Assembly: GCA_016707685.1 (NCBI GenBank)
Contig: JADJHE010000028.1
Location: 1 to 55,009 of the forward strand
Length of the DNA stretch: 55,009 bases
Origin: Bacteroidota bacterium
Lineage (GTDB): Bacteria > Bacteroidota > Bacteroidia > 2-12-FULL-35-15
Direction: 5' to 3'
Positions 1 through 9,446 of the stretch are shown piece by piece. Every line of letters begins with the position of its first letter. Position 1 is the first letter of the stretch. The translations under genes were made by a program, and so were the position numbers. The notes beneath the pieces are model-generated. The model worked only from the letters and a program-made list of their open reading frames with translations, was not told the origin of the DNA and ran no database searches.

Positions 1-444
1 CTGCTCCCATGGAGCTAATGATGCGAACTTTCAAATCGTAAGCCGTTTTTATAAATGTTATTTTAGGTGTAATGCTATCAATGGCATCAACAACATAATC
101 AAAGGGTGTAGAAAGTATTTGAACTGCTTTGTCGGGTGTAATAAATTCTTTTATAACCGTTAATTTTAGTTCTGGATTGATGTCTAATAATCGTACTGCC
201 ATCACATCCGCTTTCGATAAACCATGCGTGCTAGATGCGTTGGCTGTCTATTACGATTGCTAGGGTCTACCAGATCGCCATCTGCTACAGTGTCAGCACC
301 AACACCACTTCTGCAAATAAATTCAGCTGCAAATGAACCAACACCACCCATGCCAACAACCAATACATGCGCATTCTGAAGCTTCATGAGTTTTTCTTTC
401 CCAATCAACAACTCAGTTCTGGATAACCATTTTAAATCACTCAT
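1..444 (-). CDS. tcdA: tRNA threonylcarbamoyladenosine dehydratase TcdA (partial, frameshifted)
   Basis: E1-like ThiF/MoeB-fold enzyme that makes cyclic t6A in tRNA by ATP-dependent dehydration. Seen: the nucleotide-binding loop VVGMGGVGSFAAE near residue 30, then DGDLVDPSNRNRQ, the usual motif of this family. The frame then breaks near position 244: one missing base after NRQ restores ASSTHGLSKADVMAVRLLD and, further on, INPELKLTVIKEFITPDKA and DYVVDAIDSITPK, which continue to the window edge. The gene is therefore cut by the window and carries an apparent 1-base deletion. Its start overlaps the end of the TatD gene by 8 bases, so the two are probably translationally coupled. MoeB/ThiF paralogues share the fold, but the DAIDS and SSMGA stretches fit TcdA best. 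Confidence 0.85.
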
Positions 445-1099
445 GTTTAAATACCCTTTTAAAATTTGAATAAATATGTTGAACCAACAACGACTCTTCT
501 ATATTTAGTAATTTAGATGCAGCTTCAAAAATAGCCTTTATAGAGATATCTGCATCATCTGTTTCTAAAAAAATAGAATCTAGTGGTGCCAATTTTATTG
601 CTTTTGTTGCATTCGAATTTGCTTGTAATAGCGCTTTCCCAAAAGATAAATAGAATCCATTCTTAATTAATTCCTTTGCAATTTGTTCATTGTTATTAAA
701 GCCATGCACAATCATTGGTACATGCACATTCATTTTTTTTTTGATTCTTACTAGACTATCAAATGCTTTTACACAATGAATAATAACTGGTTTTTGTAAT
801 TGTTGAGCTATTTCTAGTTGTGCTTTAAAAATATGTTCTTGGATGCTTAGTTCAGTCGTTGCAAGCTTGTCTAATCCGCACTCTCCAATAGCTAACACGT
901 TATTATGGTGTGCATTTTTTTGAATAAAGCTGATTTCTTCGGTAGCGCTTTTTTCGTTGATATACCAAGGATGAATGCCTATGGAGATAAAATCTGTTGT
1001 GGGTAAAAAACTAAAGTTTTTTGCATTATTTTTTATGCTGATTGTATTTGGTTCAGCAGCAGTGTGCGTATGAATATTTGTAAATGGAATGTTATTCAT
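437..1099 (-). CDS. TatD family metal-dependent hydrolase (DNase)
   Basis: 220-residue TIM-barrel hydrolase of the TatD/YcfH family, metal-dependent phosphodiesterases acting on DNA ends. Visible metal-ligand motifs in order: NIHTHT (HxH) near the N-terminus, GIHPWY, AIGECGLDK (Glu ligand), IIHCVKA, MIVHGF and the C-terminal LETDD. The protein is a little shorter than the usual 255-265 residues, as is common for this subgroup in Bacteroidota. The ATG at 1099 gives the expected start just before the HxH motif. It lies only a few bases after the T tract of a terminator hairpin. The downstream tcdA overlaps its stop codon. Confidence 0.85.
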   Translation of the reverse strand: MNNIPFTNIHTHTAAEPNTISIKNNAKNFSFLPTTDFISIGIHPWYINEKSATEEISFIQKNAHHNNVLAIGECGLDKLATTELSIQEHIFKAQLEIAQQLQKPVIIHCVKAFDSLVRIKKKMNVHVPMIVHGFNNNEQIAKELIKNGFYLSFGKALLQANSNATKAIKLAPLDSIFLETDDADISIKAIFEAASKLLNIEESLLVQHIYSNFKRVFKHE

Positions 1100-1126
1100 A
1101 AATAAAAACCCCGCAATTGCGGGGTT
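1097..1126 (-). terminator. Intrinsic terminator after the AIM24-like gene
   Basis: A perfect 20-base palindrome at 1107-1126 (AACCCCGCAATTGCGGGGTT) with a T-rich tract on the minus strand (1106 down to 1099). It follows the AIM24-like stop at 1138. The plus side is also T-rich, so it may work in both directions. The start codon of the TatD gene lies directly at the end of the minus-strand T tract. Confidence 0.8.
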
Positions 1127-1137
1127 GTTTTTATTTT

Positions 1138-1925
1138 TTAATGATTGTCGCCATCAAGCATTCTGCCTAGGCCTCCTAATATACTTCCTTCTTCTTTTCC
1201 TCCTTTGCTGTATTCCATCATTCTACCTGCTAATCGACTTACAGGTAAGGATTGAATCCAAACTTTACCTGGTCCTTTTAAGGTTGCAAAAAATAATCCT
1301 TCACCACCAAAAATGGTATTACGAATTCCTCCAATAAATTGAATGTCATATTCTACATCATGTGTAAAAGCAACAATACAACCCGTATCTACTTTAATTA
1401 ATTCACCTGGCATCAATTGTTTTTCAACGATGTATCCACCTGAATGCACAAATGCCATTCCATCGCCTTCTAATTTTTCCATGATAAATCCTTCGCCACC
1501 AAACAATCCTGTTCCAAGTTTTTCTGAAATTCAATTCCAATACTTACACCTTTTGCAGCACATAAAAATGCATCTTTCTGACAAATGATTTTACCGCTAT
1601 AAGTACTTAAATCCAAAGGCACAATTTTTCCTGGATAAGGAGAGGCAAAGGTGATACGCTTTTTTAAATTTCCGGTATTCGTAAAGGCTGTCATAAATAA
1701 ACTCTCTCCTACAAGCATACGCTTACCTGCCGAAAATAATTTATCCATAAAAGTGCTTTGTTGTTTGGAGCCATCTCCAAAAATAGTATCCATACGGATG
1801 CCATCATCCATCATCATAAAGTTGCCAGCTTCAGCAATTACCGTTTCATTCGGATCAAGTTCAATTTCTACTGCTTGTAACTCTTCTCCTAAAATTTTGT
1901 AGTCGATTTCGTGATTTGATTTCAT
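1138..1925 (-). CDS. AIM24 / TIGR00266 family protein (frameshifted)
   Basis: Protein of the AIM24-like family, a glycine-rich beta-sandwich fold related to the mitochondrial biogenesis protein AIM24; its molecular role in bacteria is unknown. Seen: N-terminal part with EAGNFMMMDDGIRMDT and SLFMTAFTN, then after a frame break FGGEGFIMEKLEGDGMAFVH, VDTGCIVAFT, YDIQFIGG and FGGEGLFFATLKGPG, the duplicated FGGEG motifs of the family. The break lies in an A run of the coding strand (1519-1523); one extra base restores FQKKLGTGLFGGEGF. I place the start at 1925 (MKSNHEIDY); an in-frame ATG at 1982 adds an unlikely leader. The combined length of about 262 residues fits the family. Confidence 0.8.
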
Positions 1926-2130
1926 GGTTTTTATTTTTTTACTGCTTTGACGCAGGTTTTCTATTGTTTTGCAACAGGACAATATTTAAAAGCTTTGTCG
2001 AATCTTTTATACAATGTTTACATTTAAACGGGATTTCTTCATAACTAATTCGAGGATCTTTGAACAGTTTAAAAATTTTTGTATTTTTTCTCCCCATCCC
2101 AAATGGTAAATATTGAGCTAATTGTCATGA

Positions 2131-5100
2131 TTACATATTTCTTCTATACTGTCCGCCCACCTCAAACAATGCATTGGTAATTTGTCCCAACGAACAGTAT
2201 TTCGCTGTTTCCATAATGCCTTCAAAAATATTTTTATTTTGAATGGCTAACGTTTGTAGGTCGCGCAACAATTGTCCCGATTTATCAGCACTGCCTTTTT
2301 GTAATTCGGCAAGCATTGTAATTTGGTATTGTTTTTCTTCCTCCGTAGCACGAATTACTTCTCTTGGAACAATCGTAGGTGATCCTTTTGATGATAAGAA
2401 GGTGTTTACACCAATGATCGGATATTCACCTGTATGTTTTAATGTTTCGTAATACAAACTTTCTTCTTGTATTTTTCCACGTTGATACATGGTTTCCATC
2501 GCACCTAAAACACCACCACGTTCTGTAATACGTTCAAATTCTAACAATACCGCTTCTTCCACTAAATCGGTTAATTCTTCAATGATGAATGAACCTTGCA
2601 ATGGATTCTCATTTTTAGCCAATCCTAATTCACGGTTAATGATTAACTGAATCGCCATTGCTCTACGAACCGATTCTTCGGTAGGTGTTGTAATGGCTTC
2701 ATCATACGCATTGGTGTGTAATGAATTACAATTATCATAAATAGCATACAATGCTTGTAGCGTTGTACGAATATCATTAAAATCAATTTCTTGTGCATGC
2801 AACGAACGACCCGATGTTTGAATATGGTATTTCAACATTTGTGAACGCTCATTGGCATTGTATTTTAATTTCATTGCTTTTGCCCAAATTCTGCGAGCAA
2901 CACGTCCAATTACCGAATACTCCGGATCGATACCATTGCTGAAGAAGAATGAAAGGTTAGGAGCAAATTTGTTAATGTCCATTCCGCGACTTACATAATA
3001 TTCAACATATGTAAATCCATTCGATAATGTTAATGCTAATTGTGTGATAGGATTTGCACCTGCTTCGGCAATGTGATAACCTGAGATAGATACTGAATAA
3101 AAGTTGCGGATGTTTTTCTGAATGAAATAATCTTGCATATCACCCATTAAACGCAATGCAAATTCAGTGGAGAAAATACAGGTGTTTTGTGCTTGATCTT
3201 CTTTTAAAATATCTGCTTGTACTGTACCTCGAACAGCAGCAATGGTTTCTGTTTTAATTTTTTCGTAAACATCTTTTGGTAAAACTTGATCGCCCGTAAC
3301 GCCTAACAGCATTAAACCTAAACCATCATTTCCAGTTGGTAGTTCGCCTTGGTATTTAGGACGAGCAGTGCCTTTCTTTTTGTAGATGTCTTGGATTTTC
3401 TTTTCAACTTCAGCCTCTAATCCATTCTTCTTGATATATATTTCGCATTGTTGATCAATGGCTGCATTCATGAAAAATCCTGTTAGGATTGCTGCAGGAC
3501 CATTAATGGTCATGGATACCGATGTTTTTGGATCTGCTAAATTAAATCCACTGTACAATTTTTTTGCATCATCCAAACAACAAATGGAAACACCTGAGTT
3601 ACCAATTTTCCCGTAAATATCCGGACGAATATCTGGATCTTGTCCATACAAAGTAACACTGTCAAATGCTGTACTCAAGCGATGAGCAGGCATGTTTAAG
3701 GAAACGTAATGGAATCTTCTGTTTGTACGTTCTGGTCCACCTTCACCAGCAAACATACGTGTTGGGTCTTCGCCTTCGCGTTTGAAAGGGAATACACCAG
3801 CAGTGTATGGGAATTCACCTGGTACGTTTTCTTGTAAGTTCCATTTTAAAATATCGCCCCATGCTTCGTAGCGTGGTGTAGATACTTTTGGAATTTGGCT
3901 GTGTGATAATGATTCGTAATGTGTTTGAATTTTGATTTCTTTATCACGCACCTTGAAAATGAAAAATTCATTTTTGTATTGTTGAACTTTATCAGCCCAA
4001 CCTTCAATGATTTTTTTGTTGTGCCCATCGAATGATAATTCGATGTTTGCATACGTTTCTTCTAAGCCTTTAATGATTCTATCCTTATCCTCAATCTTCG
4101 ATTCATTCAACGCTTCAATCGATTTGCGAATAGAATATAATTTTTGTGCAATCTCTTTTTGTTCGTTCGTCCATTTATCGTAATTACGATTGTTCTCCGC
4201 AATTTCAGCTAAGTAACGAGTACGGTGAGGAGGAATGATGTAAATCTTTTCGCTCATCTCATCTGTTACCGAAAAATCAGATTTTAAATCAGCACCTGTT
4301 TTTTCAGCAAGCATGTTTACAATTGCTTTGTACAATTTATTCATGCCAGGATCATTGAACTGTGATGCAATGGTTCCATAAACAGGAACAGCATCATCAT
4401 CAACATCCCATAATTGATGATTGCGTTTGTATTGTTTTTTTACATCGCGTATAGCATCCAATGCACCACGTTTGTCAAACTTGTTCAAAGCAATAATGTC
4501 AGCAAAGTCGAGCATGTCAATTTTTTCCAATTGTGTTGCTGCTCCGTATTCAGGAGTCATCACATACAAACTCATGTCGCTATGTTCTGTGATTTCCGTA
4601 TCACTTTGTCCGATACCAGAAGTCTCTAAAATGATTAAATCATAGTTCGCAGCTTTAACAATTTCAACAGCTTCTTTTACATATTTTGATAATGCTAAAT
4701 TGCTTTGACGGGTAGCTAATGAACGCATGTAAACACGTTCGTTTTTAATAGCATTCATACGAATACGATCACCTAGCAATGCACCACCTGTTTTGCGTTT
4801 CGATGGATCAACAGAAATGATAGCAATTGTTTTGTCTTTGAAATCAATTAAAAATCTGCGTACCAACTCATCCACCAAGGATGATTTTCCAGCACCACCA
4901 GTGCCAGTAATACCAAGTACAGGAGTGATTTTTGTTTTTGCGATATTCGCTATTTCGGTACTAAATTGTGCAAACTCAGCTGGGAAATTTTCAGCAGCAG
5001 AAATTAATTTAGCAATTGATTTTACATCTTTTTCTTTTAAATGTTTTACTTCTCCGTTTAGATTAGCACCTGTAGGAAAGTCACATTTTTCAAGCATATC

Positions 5101-5517
5101 ATTAATCATACCTTGCAAGCCCATTGCACGTCCGTCATCAGGTGCATAAATGCGAGTAATGCCGTATGCGTGTAATTCTTCTATTTCAGTTGGGAGGATG
5201 GTTCCACCACCACCACCAAAAATTTTGATGTGTCCACAGCCTTTTTCTTTTAGCAAATCATACATGTATTTGAAAAATTCCATGTGCCCACCTTGGTAGG
5301 AGGTAAGTGCAATTGCATTCGCATCTTCTTGGATAGCACAGTTTACAATCTCTTGTACACTTCTATCATGTCCTAAATGGATCACTTCAGCACCGCTCGA
5401 TTGGATAATTCTGCGCATGATATTGATGGCAGCATCGTGTCCATCAAAAAGTGATGCAGCAGTAACAATTCTAATTTTATTTTTTGCCTTGTAAGGTTCA
5501 GTAACAAATGTATTCAT
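2131..5517 (-). CDS. icmF: Fused B12-dependent acyl-CoA mutase/GTPase (IcmF type)
   Basis: 1128-residue fusion enzyme that interconverts isobutyryl-CoA and n-butyryl-CoA, or related branched acyl-CoAs, with adenosylcobalamin. Domains in order: B12-binding domain at about 1-150 with the DGHDAA lower-ligand motif; a MeaB-like G-protein chaperone with P-loop GITGTGGAGKSS near residue 200, ISVDPSKRKTGGALLGDRIRM and the guanine motif NKFDKRG; a linker; and the substrate-binding mutase barrel from about residue 560 (YTAGVFPFKREGEDPTRMF, LSTAFDSVTLYG, TSVSMTINGPA). The barrel sequence follows IcmF rather than methylmalonyl-CoA mutase. Length is standard and the frame is intact. A Bacteroidota promoter lies just upstream. 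I saw no cobalamin riboswitch in the short leader. Confidence 0.93.
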   Translation of the reverse strand: MNTFVTEPYKAKNKIRIVTAASLFDGHDAAINIMRRIIQSSGAEVIHLGHDRSVQEIVNCAIQEDANAIALTSYQGGHMEFFKYMYDLLKEKGCGHIKIFGGGGGTILPTEIEELHAYGITRIYAPDDGRAMGLQGMINDMLEKCDFPTGANLNGEVKHLKEKDVKSIAKLISAAENFPAEFAQFSTEIANIAKTKITPVLGITGTGGAGKSSLVDELVRRFLIDFKDKTIAIISVDPSKRKTGGALLGDRIRMNAIKNERVYMRSLATRQSNLALSKYVKEAVEIVKAANYDLIILETSGIGQSDTEITEHSDMSLYVMTPEYGAATQLEKIDMLDFADIIALNKFDKRGALDAIRDVKKQYKRNHQLWDVDDDAVPVYGTIASQFNDPGMNKLYKAIVNMLAEKTGADLKSDFSVTDEMSEKIYIIPPHRTRYLAEIAENNRNYDKWTNEQKEIAQKLYSIRKSIEALNESKIEDKDRIIKGLEETYANIELSFDGHNKKIIEGWADKVQQYKNEFFIFKVRDKEIKIQTHYESLSHSQIPKVSTPRYEAWGDILKWNLQENVPGEFPYTAGVFPFKREGEDPTRMFAGEGGPERTNRRFHYVSLNMPAHRLSTAFDSVTLYGQDPDIRPDIYGKIGNSGVSICCLDDAKKLYSGFNLADPKTSVSMTINGPAAILTGFFMNAAIDQQCEIYIKKNGLEAEVEKKIQDIYKKKGTARPKYQGELPTGNDGLGLMLLGVTGDQVLPKDVYEKIKTETIAAVRGTVQADILKEDQAQNTCIFSTEFALRLMGDMQDYFIQKNIRNFYSVSISGYHIAEAGANPITQLALTLSNGFTYVEYYVSRGMDINKFAPNLSFFFSNGIDPEYSVIGRVARRIWAKAMKLKYNANERSQMLKYHIQTSGRSLHAQEIDFNDIRTTLQALYAIYDNCNSLHTNAYDEAITTPTEESVRRAMAIQLIINRELGLAKNENPLQGSFIIEELTDLVEEAVLLEFERITERGGVLGAMETMYQRGKIQEESLYYETLKHTGEYPIIGVNTFLSSKGSPTIVPREVIRATEEEKQYQITMLAELQKGSADKSGQLLRDLQTLAIQNKNIFEGIMETAKYCSLGQITNALFEVGGQYRRNM

Positions 5518-5551
5518 CGTTTATAATTGAGTATAATTTACTTAAGCCCTG

Positions 5552-5567
5552 CCTGTCGGCAGACAGG
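5552..5567 (-). repeat. Small REP-like hairpin in the icmF leader
   Basis: On the minus strand CCTGTC-TGCC-GACAGG forms a 6-bp stem with a 4-base loop, extended by a further CAGGG copy. It sits at or next to the predicted 5' end of the icmF transcript. CCTGCC/GACAGG-type palindromes are recurrent intergenic elements in Bacteroidota; a role in mRNA 5'-end protection is only inferred. Confidence 0.45.
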
Positions 5568-5569
5568 TA

Positions 5570-5601
5570 CAAATATAAGGAAATAAGGCAGTTTTGCCAA
5601 A
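5570..5601 (-). promoter_or_regulatory. Predicted promoter of icmF
   Basis: On the minus strand a -33 element TTTG (5601-5598) and a -7 element TATATTTG (5577-5570) are separated by 20 bases, matching the Bacteroidota primary-sigma consensus TTTG-N19/20-TAnnTTTG. The transcript would start near 5565 and have a leader of about 48 bases. The -33 element overlaps the stop region of the upstream gene. Confidence 0.7.
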
Positions 5602-6642
5602 TTACAAGGAAGGGTATTTGTCCTTTAAAAAATGCAGGTAATTGGATAGATTTGAGTTGAAATTTTTGCTGTATTCAGCTTCAAATACTTCATATTGAGA
5701 ATCATATCGATCGAATGCCATAAAAAAGGCATTTCCTTCGCTAAATGCTTGTAAGGTATATTCAAAATACCCTTTTCTTTTAGCAAGTGGGAGGCGATTT
5801 ACACCAAGAACGATTTCTAAAATAAGCTCTTTTTTTAGTTTCTTTTTTATGAGGTCATCTTGTTGGTCGTTCATTGTTTTATACAAACTATCCAATCTGC
5901 TTTTCGATTTTAAAATATACTCATTGTAGATTGCTTCATCGTTTTTATTTTGAAAATAAGTAGCATATTGCTTTGACGTTTTTCCGTATTTATAAATTAA
6001 AAACTGTTGCGCTCCTTTATCGCCAATAAAATTGGATAAATTTTCATTGAACGTTACATTGTCTTTTACATACAACGTTCCATGGGTTAACTCATGAATA
6101 ATAAGATTTGCTAATTGACCATCATTTCGCTTAAGCATTCCAGATAACACGGGATCGTTGAACCAGCCTAGTGTTGACCAACCAGAAGGCGTATAAACAT
6201 CTACATCAAAATTGTGTTGTTTTAATTTTAGAATTTCTTTTTTAGCTTTTTCAGCATTAAAAAAACCTTTGTAGGAAACGGTTCCTAAAAAAGGAAAAGT
6301 CCATTCTTTTGCTTTAAATGAGAAGGGTTCGCAAGCTGATATGGTAAGTAGCTTTTGTTGATTCGTTTGGTCGTAGTACGAAGAATAGTTTTCGCTTGGA
6401 TTTATTCCTAGGCTGTCAATTGCAAATTGTTTGATCTCTTGAATTAAAATTAATTTTTGTTTTACCGAATCAGAACAATTTTCTTGTTGAAGTAGTTCAT
6501 CAATCGGTTTTGCGTTTATAACAATAGCCAATTGTCCTTTTCCTTGGCTTATTCCATAGATGAGGATGTTGTGAAAAATTAAACAACAAAGAGCAGTAAA
6601 TAGCAGCAAAAATTGAGTTAAAATTTTTATTCCTTGTTTCAT
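5602..6642 (-). CDS. Putative membrane-anchored aminopeptidase (PF10023-like zinc protease)
   Basis: 346-residue protein with an N-terminal hydrophobic anchor (FLLLFTALCCLIFHNILIYGI) and a zincin motif HELTHGTLY about halfway along, followed by a downstream Glu-rich stretch NENLSNFIGDKGAQ. This combination matches the predicted aminopeptidase family PF10023, whose substrate is unknown. The protein probably faces the periplasm from the inner membrane or is lipid-free exported. Its gene ends 84 bases before the icmF start, in the same direction, but icmF has its own promoter in between. Function beyond metallopeptidase is not known. Confidence 0.75.
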   Translation of the reverse strand: MKQGIKILTQFLLLFTALCCLIFHNILIYGISQGKGQLAIVINAKPIDELLQQENCSDSVKQKLILIQEIKQFAIDSLGINPSENYSSYYDQTNQQKLLTISACEPFSFKAKEWTFPFLGTVSYKGFFNAEKAKKEILKLKQHNFDVDVYTPSGWSTLGWFNDPVLSGMLKRNDGQLANLIIHELTHGTLYVKDNVTFNENLSNFIGDKGAQQFLIYKYGKTSKQYATYFQNKNDEAIYNEYILKSKSRLDSLYKTMNDQQDDLIKKKLKKELILEIVLGVNRLPLAKRKGYFEYTLQAFSEGNAFFMAFDRYDSQYEVFEAEYSKNFNSNLSNYLHFLKDKYPSL

Positions 6643-6678
6643 CTGTTTGTAAAGGTAAACTTCCTTTGTAAAATTATG

Positions 6679-6686
6679 TACATTTG
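6679..6686 (+). promoter_or_regulatory. -7 element upstream of the YdcF-like gene
   Basis: TACATTTG fits TAnnTTTG and would place the transcript start about 10 bases before the ATG at 6701. No TTTG at the optimal distance was found, so support is partial. Confidence 0.4.
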
Positions 6687-6700
6687 GTTTTTAAAATTGT

Positions 6701-7462
6701 ATGTTTTTTATTCTATCAAAAATATTATCCTTTGTAATAACTCCAATAATTTGGATTATTACACTTTTGTTGTTTGCTGTGTTTTCAAAAGATGAAAAAC
6801 GCAAACGCAAGTCATTGGTTTGGGCGTTGGGTTTAACCTTGTTTTTTACTAACGCTTTTGTTTTTGATGAATGTGCTCGCATGTGGGAGGTTCCAGCAAC
6901 TCGGTACGAAAATTTAAAAGCCTACGATTATGGAATTGTATTGGGTGGAACAAGTGTGAATGATGAAGAGTTGAATCGTGTCCAGTTTTTTAGAGGTATG
7001 GATCGTTTAATCCAAGCAATAGATATCTATAAGCGTGGATATATAAAAAAAATAATATTTACGAGTGGTTCAGGAAGAATTCTAAAGTCAGATATGAAAG
7101 AGGCTGCACTCGTAAAACCTTATCTGCTAAAAATGGGTGTAGCAGAAAACGATTTGATAATTGAGAACGAATCTCAGAATACACGAGAGAATGCAGTTTT
7201 CACAAAAAAGATAATTGATTCTCTACAATTGAAAGGCGGTTATTTAATGATTACTTCGGCTTTTCATATGCGAAGAGGACAAGCTTGTTTTAAAAAAGTA
7301 GGGATTGACTCCGACTCATATAGCACCGATCGATATGCGGGTCCAAGAAAATTTGAATTTGACCATGTCTTTATTCCAAATGTTTCAGCAATACACGATT
7401 GGAATAATTTAATTCACGAATGGATGGGATACGTTACTTATAAGGTAATGGGCTATATTTAA
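6701..7462 (+). CDS. YdcF/SanA-like DUF218 domain protein
   Basis: 253-residue membrane-anchored protein of the DUF218 (YdcF/SanA/ElyC) family, linked in other bacteria to envelope polysaccharide metabolism. Two hydrophobic segments lie in the first 55 residues. The Rossmann-like DUF218 domain follows: YGIVLGGTS, KRGYIKKIIFTSGSGR, the conserved ENESQNTRENAVF and LMITSAFHMRRG. The start at 6701 places the first membrane segment at the N-terminus. The stop codon overlaps that of the convergent phosphatase gene by 3-4 bases, a compact tail-to-tail arrangement with no room for a separate terminator. Confidence 0.85.
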   Translation: MFFILSKILSFVITPIIWIITLLLFAVFSKDEKRKRKSLVWALGLTLFFTNAFVFDECARMWEVPATRYENLKAYDYGIVLGGTSVNDEELNRVQFFRGMDRLIQAIDIYKRGYIKKIIFTSGSGRILKSDMKEAALVKPYLLKMGVAENDLIIENESQNTRENAVFTKKIIDSLQLKGGYLMITSAFHMRRGQACFKKVGIDSDSYSTDRYAGPRKFEFDHVFIPNVSAIHDWNNLIHEWMGYVTYKVMGYI

Positions 7463-9421
7463 ATTTTCATTCCCAATACAAGAATATCATCTATCTGCTC
7501 TAATTTTCCTTGCCAATTTTCAATAGCTCCTTTGAGAACCAATTCTTGTTCCGACATTGGTTTTGTATTGATTTCAATCAGCAATTCTTTCAATCGCTTA
7601 CTCATGAATTTTTTACCATCAGGTCCTCCAAATTGGTCTACGATACCATCGGTAAATACATAAACACTATCTCCCTTTTCTAGTTGAATGCTTCGATTGG
7701 TATATTGTTGATCGTATTCGGTATAGCCAGCAATTGAGAGTTTGTCGGGTTTTTGTTCAATCAAATCGTTGTTTCTAATAATCCAAACCGGACGATTTGC
7801 TCCAGCATAATTTAAGGTCATTGTTCGTTTATCATAAGAACACAATGCGATGTCCATTCCATCTTTTGAACCTGTTTGTACATTGTTTTGTTTCAATGCA
7901 TTTTTGATGCTGTTGTTTACATTCGATAAAATTTTAGAAGGCAAATCAATTTTTTTATCGATTAAGCTTTGATTCAATTTATCGATGCTAATCATGCTCA
8001 TGAATGCTCCTGGAACCCCATGCCCCGTGCAATCTGCAACTGCAAAATAAAGGTTTTCATTTAACTCATTGAACCAATAAAAATCGCCACTAACAACATC
8101 TTTCGGCATATACAAGCCAAAGCCTTCGGGGAAATATTTTTGTAAAAGACTTACCTCCGGAAGCATTGCTTCTTGAATACGTTTCGCATAATTGATACTG
8201 TCTTGAATTTCTTTGTTTTTTGTTTCTATCTCTTTGTAGGCATGCGATAATTCATTGTTTGTTTTTTTCTTTTCCACATTGCTTCTGAAAAGGAAAAATG
8301 CAAATCCAGCAACCATTAAACAAAATACAATCAAATAGATTTTGAATTTTTTTTCTTGTTCTAATTTTTCGTTGCTCAATGCTTTGTCTTTTTCTAATGA
8401 ACCAATCATCAACTCTTTTTTATCCGATTCATATTTTGCTGACATTTCGTTGATGGATCGGCTGTTTTTTTCATTGTAAATAGAATCAGTAATGATGCTA
8501 TATTTTTCCAAGTAAGTAAATGCTTGTGAAAAGTCTCTCTTTAATGAATAAGCTTTCGCCAATAAGTAGTAGGATGTTCCAATCGATAGTTGGTAATCGT
8601 GTTCGATGCTTACGTTGATAGCATGTTGTGCATTTTCAATTGTTTTATCTGCATTTTTTAATTCCAAATAGTTTTGTCCAATACCATTATAACCTTCTGC
8701 TAGGTTAAAATAATCTTTATCGCGGATAAAAAATTGCATTTGATTTTTTATAATTTTCAATGGATTTTTCATAATCTCCCATCTCAAAATAGATGGATCC
8801 TAAGTTTCCATATCCTGTAGCGAGGCCTTTGCTCTGACTAATTTCTTTTCCCAATTCAATGGTGATGTTGCAATACTTTATCGCTGAATCATATTGTCCC
8901 ATTAATTTGTGTGCAATTCCTAAATCATCATAGTTTGCCATCATTTTACGTTTGGCATTTAGCTTTTTATTTATTGCTAATGATTTATTGTAGTAGTTGA
9001 GCGTCTGTTTGTAATTCGCCTGCCCTTGATAAATCCAACCAATGTTTCTATACGAATCTGCAATTCCAGCTTCGTCTTTTATGCTTTCAAAAATAGTTAA
9101 TGCTCTGTAGTAATGGTCGGATGCTGCCGTGTAGTCGCCCGAAAACCAATATAAATCGCCCAATGTGTTTAAACAATCACCTATTTGTTTTTTTGCATTT
9201 AACTTTTGTGCAAGCGCAAGTGCTTGTTTCGCATAGTCAAAAGATTTTAAACGATTTCGATTCTCTAATTTATAGGATAAACTTTGAAGAATGGAAAGCT
9301 TTGTTGTATCCTGCGTTGCGATTTTTAATGCAGATTCTAACGAATCAATCTTTTTGGTCTGCGCAATTGCAGTGATTGAAACTGTAGTTAGAATAAGAAA
9401 TAAAAATGCAATTTTTTTCAT
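7459..9421 (-). CDS. TPR-containing SpoIIE-type (PPM) serine phosphatase, frameshifted
   Basis: Signal-transduction protein of about 650 residues. Order: signal peptide (MKKIAFLFLILTTVSITAIAQ), several TPR repeats (for example GDYTAASDHYYRALTIFES, GDYEKSIENYKKSNAIF), a membrane helix (IYLIVFCLMVAGFAFFLF), a coiled coil, then a SpoIIE/RsbU-like PP2C domain with DVVSGDFYWF, VADCTGHGVPGAFMSM, SKDGMDIALC and SVYVFTDGIVDQFGG. TPR domain outside, membrane helix, phosphatase inside is a common Bacteroidota layout, thought to sense an envelope signal and act on an anti-sigma partner. A 1-base insertion in an A run at 8728-8733 (plus strand) splits it; removing it restores NAIF-IRDKDYFNLAEGYNG. A TATATTTG box lies 5 bases before the ATG (9433-9426), so the transcript may be nearly leaderless. 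Confidence 0.85.
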
Positions 9422-9446
9422 CAGTCAAATATAGAACATTCAAGTA

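Noticed and set aside
5518..5601. Cobalamin riboswitch before icmF
   Set aside because: The leader of about 48 bases is far too short and lacks the B12 box.
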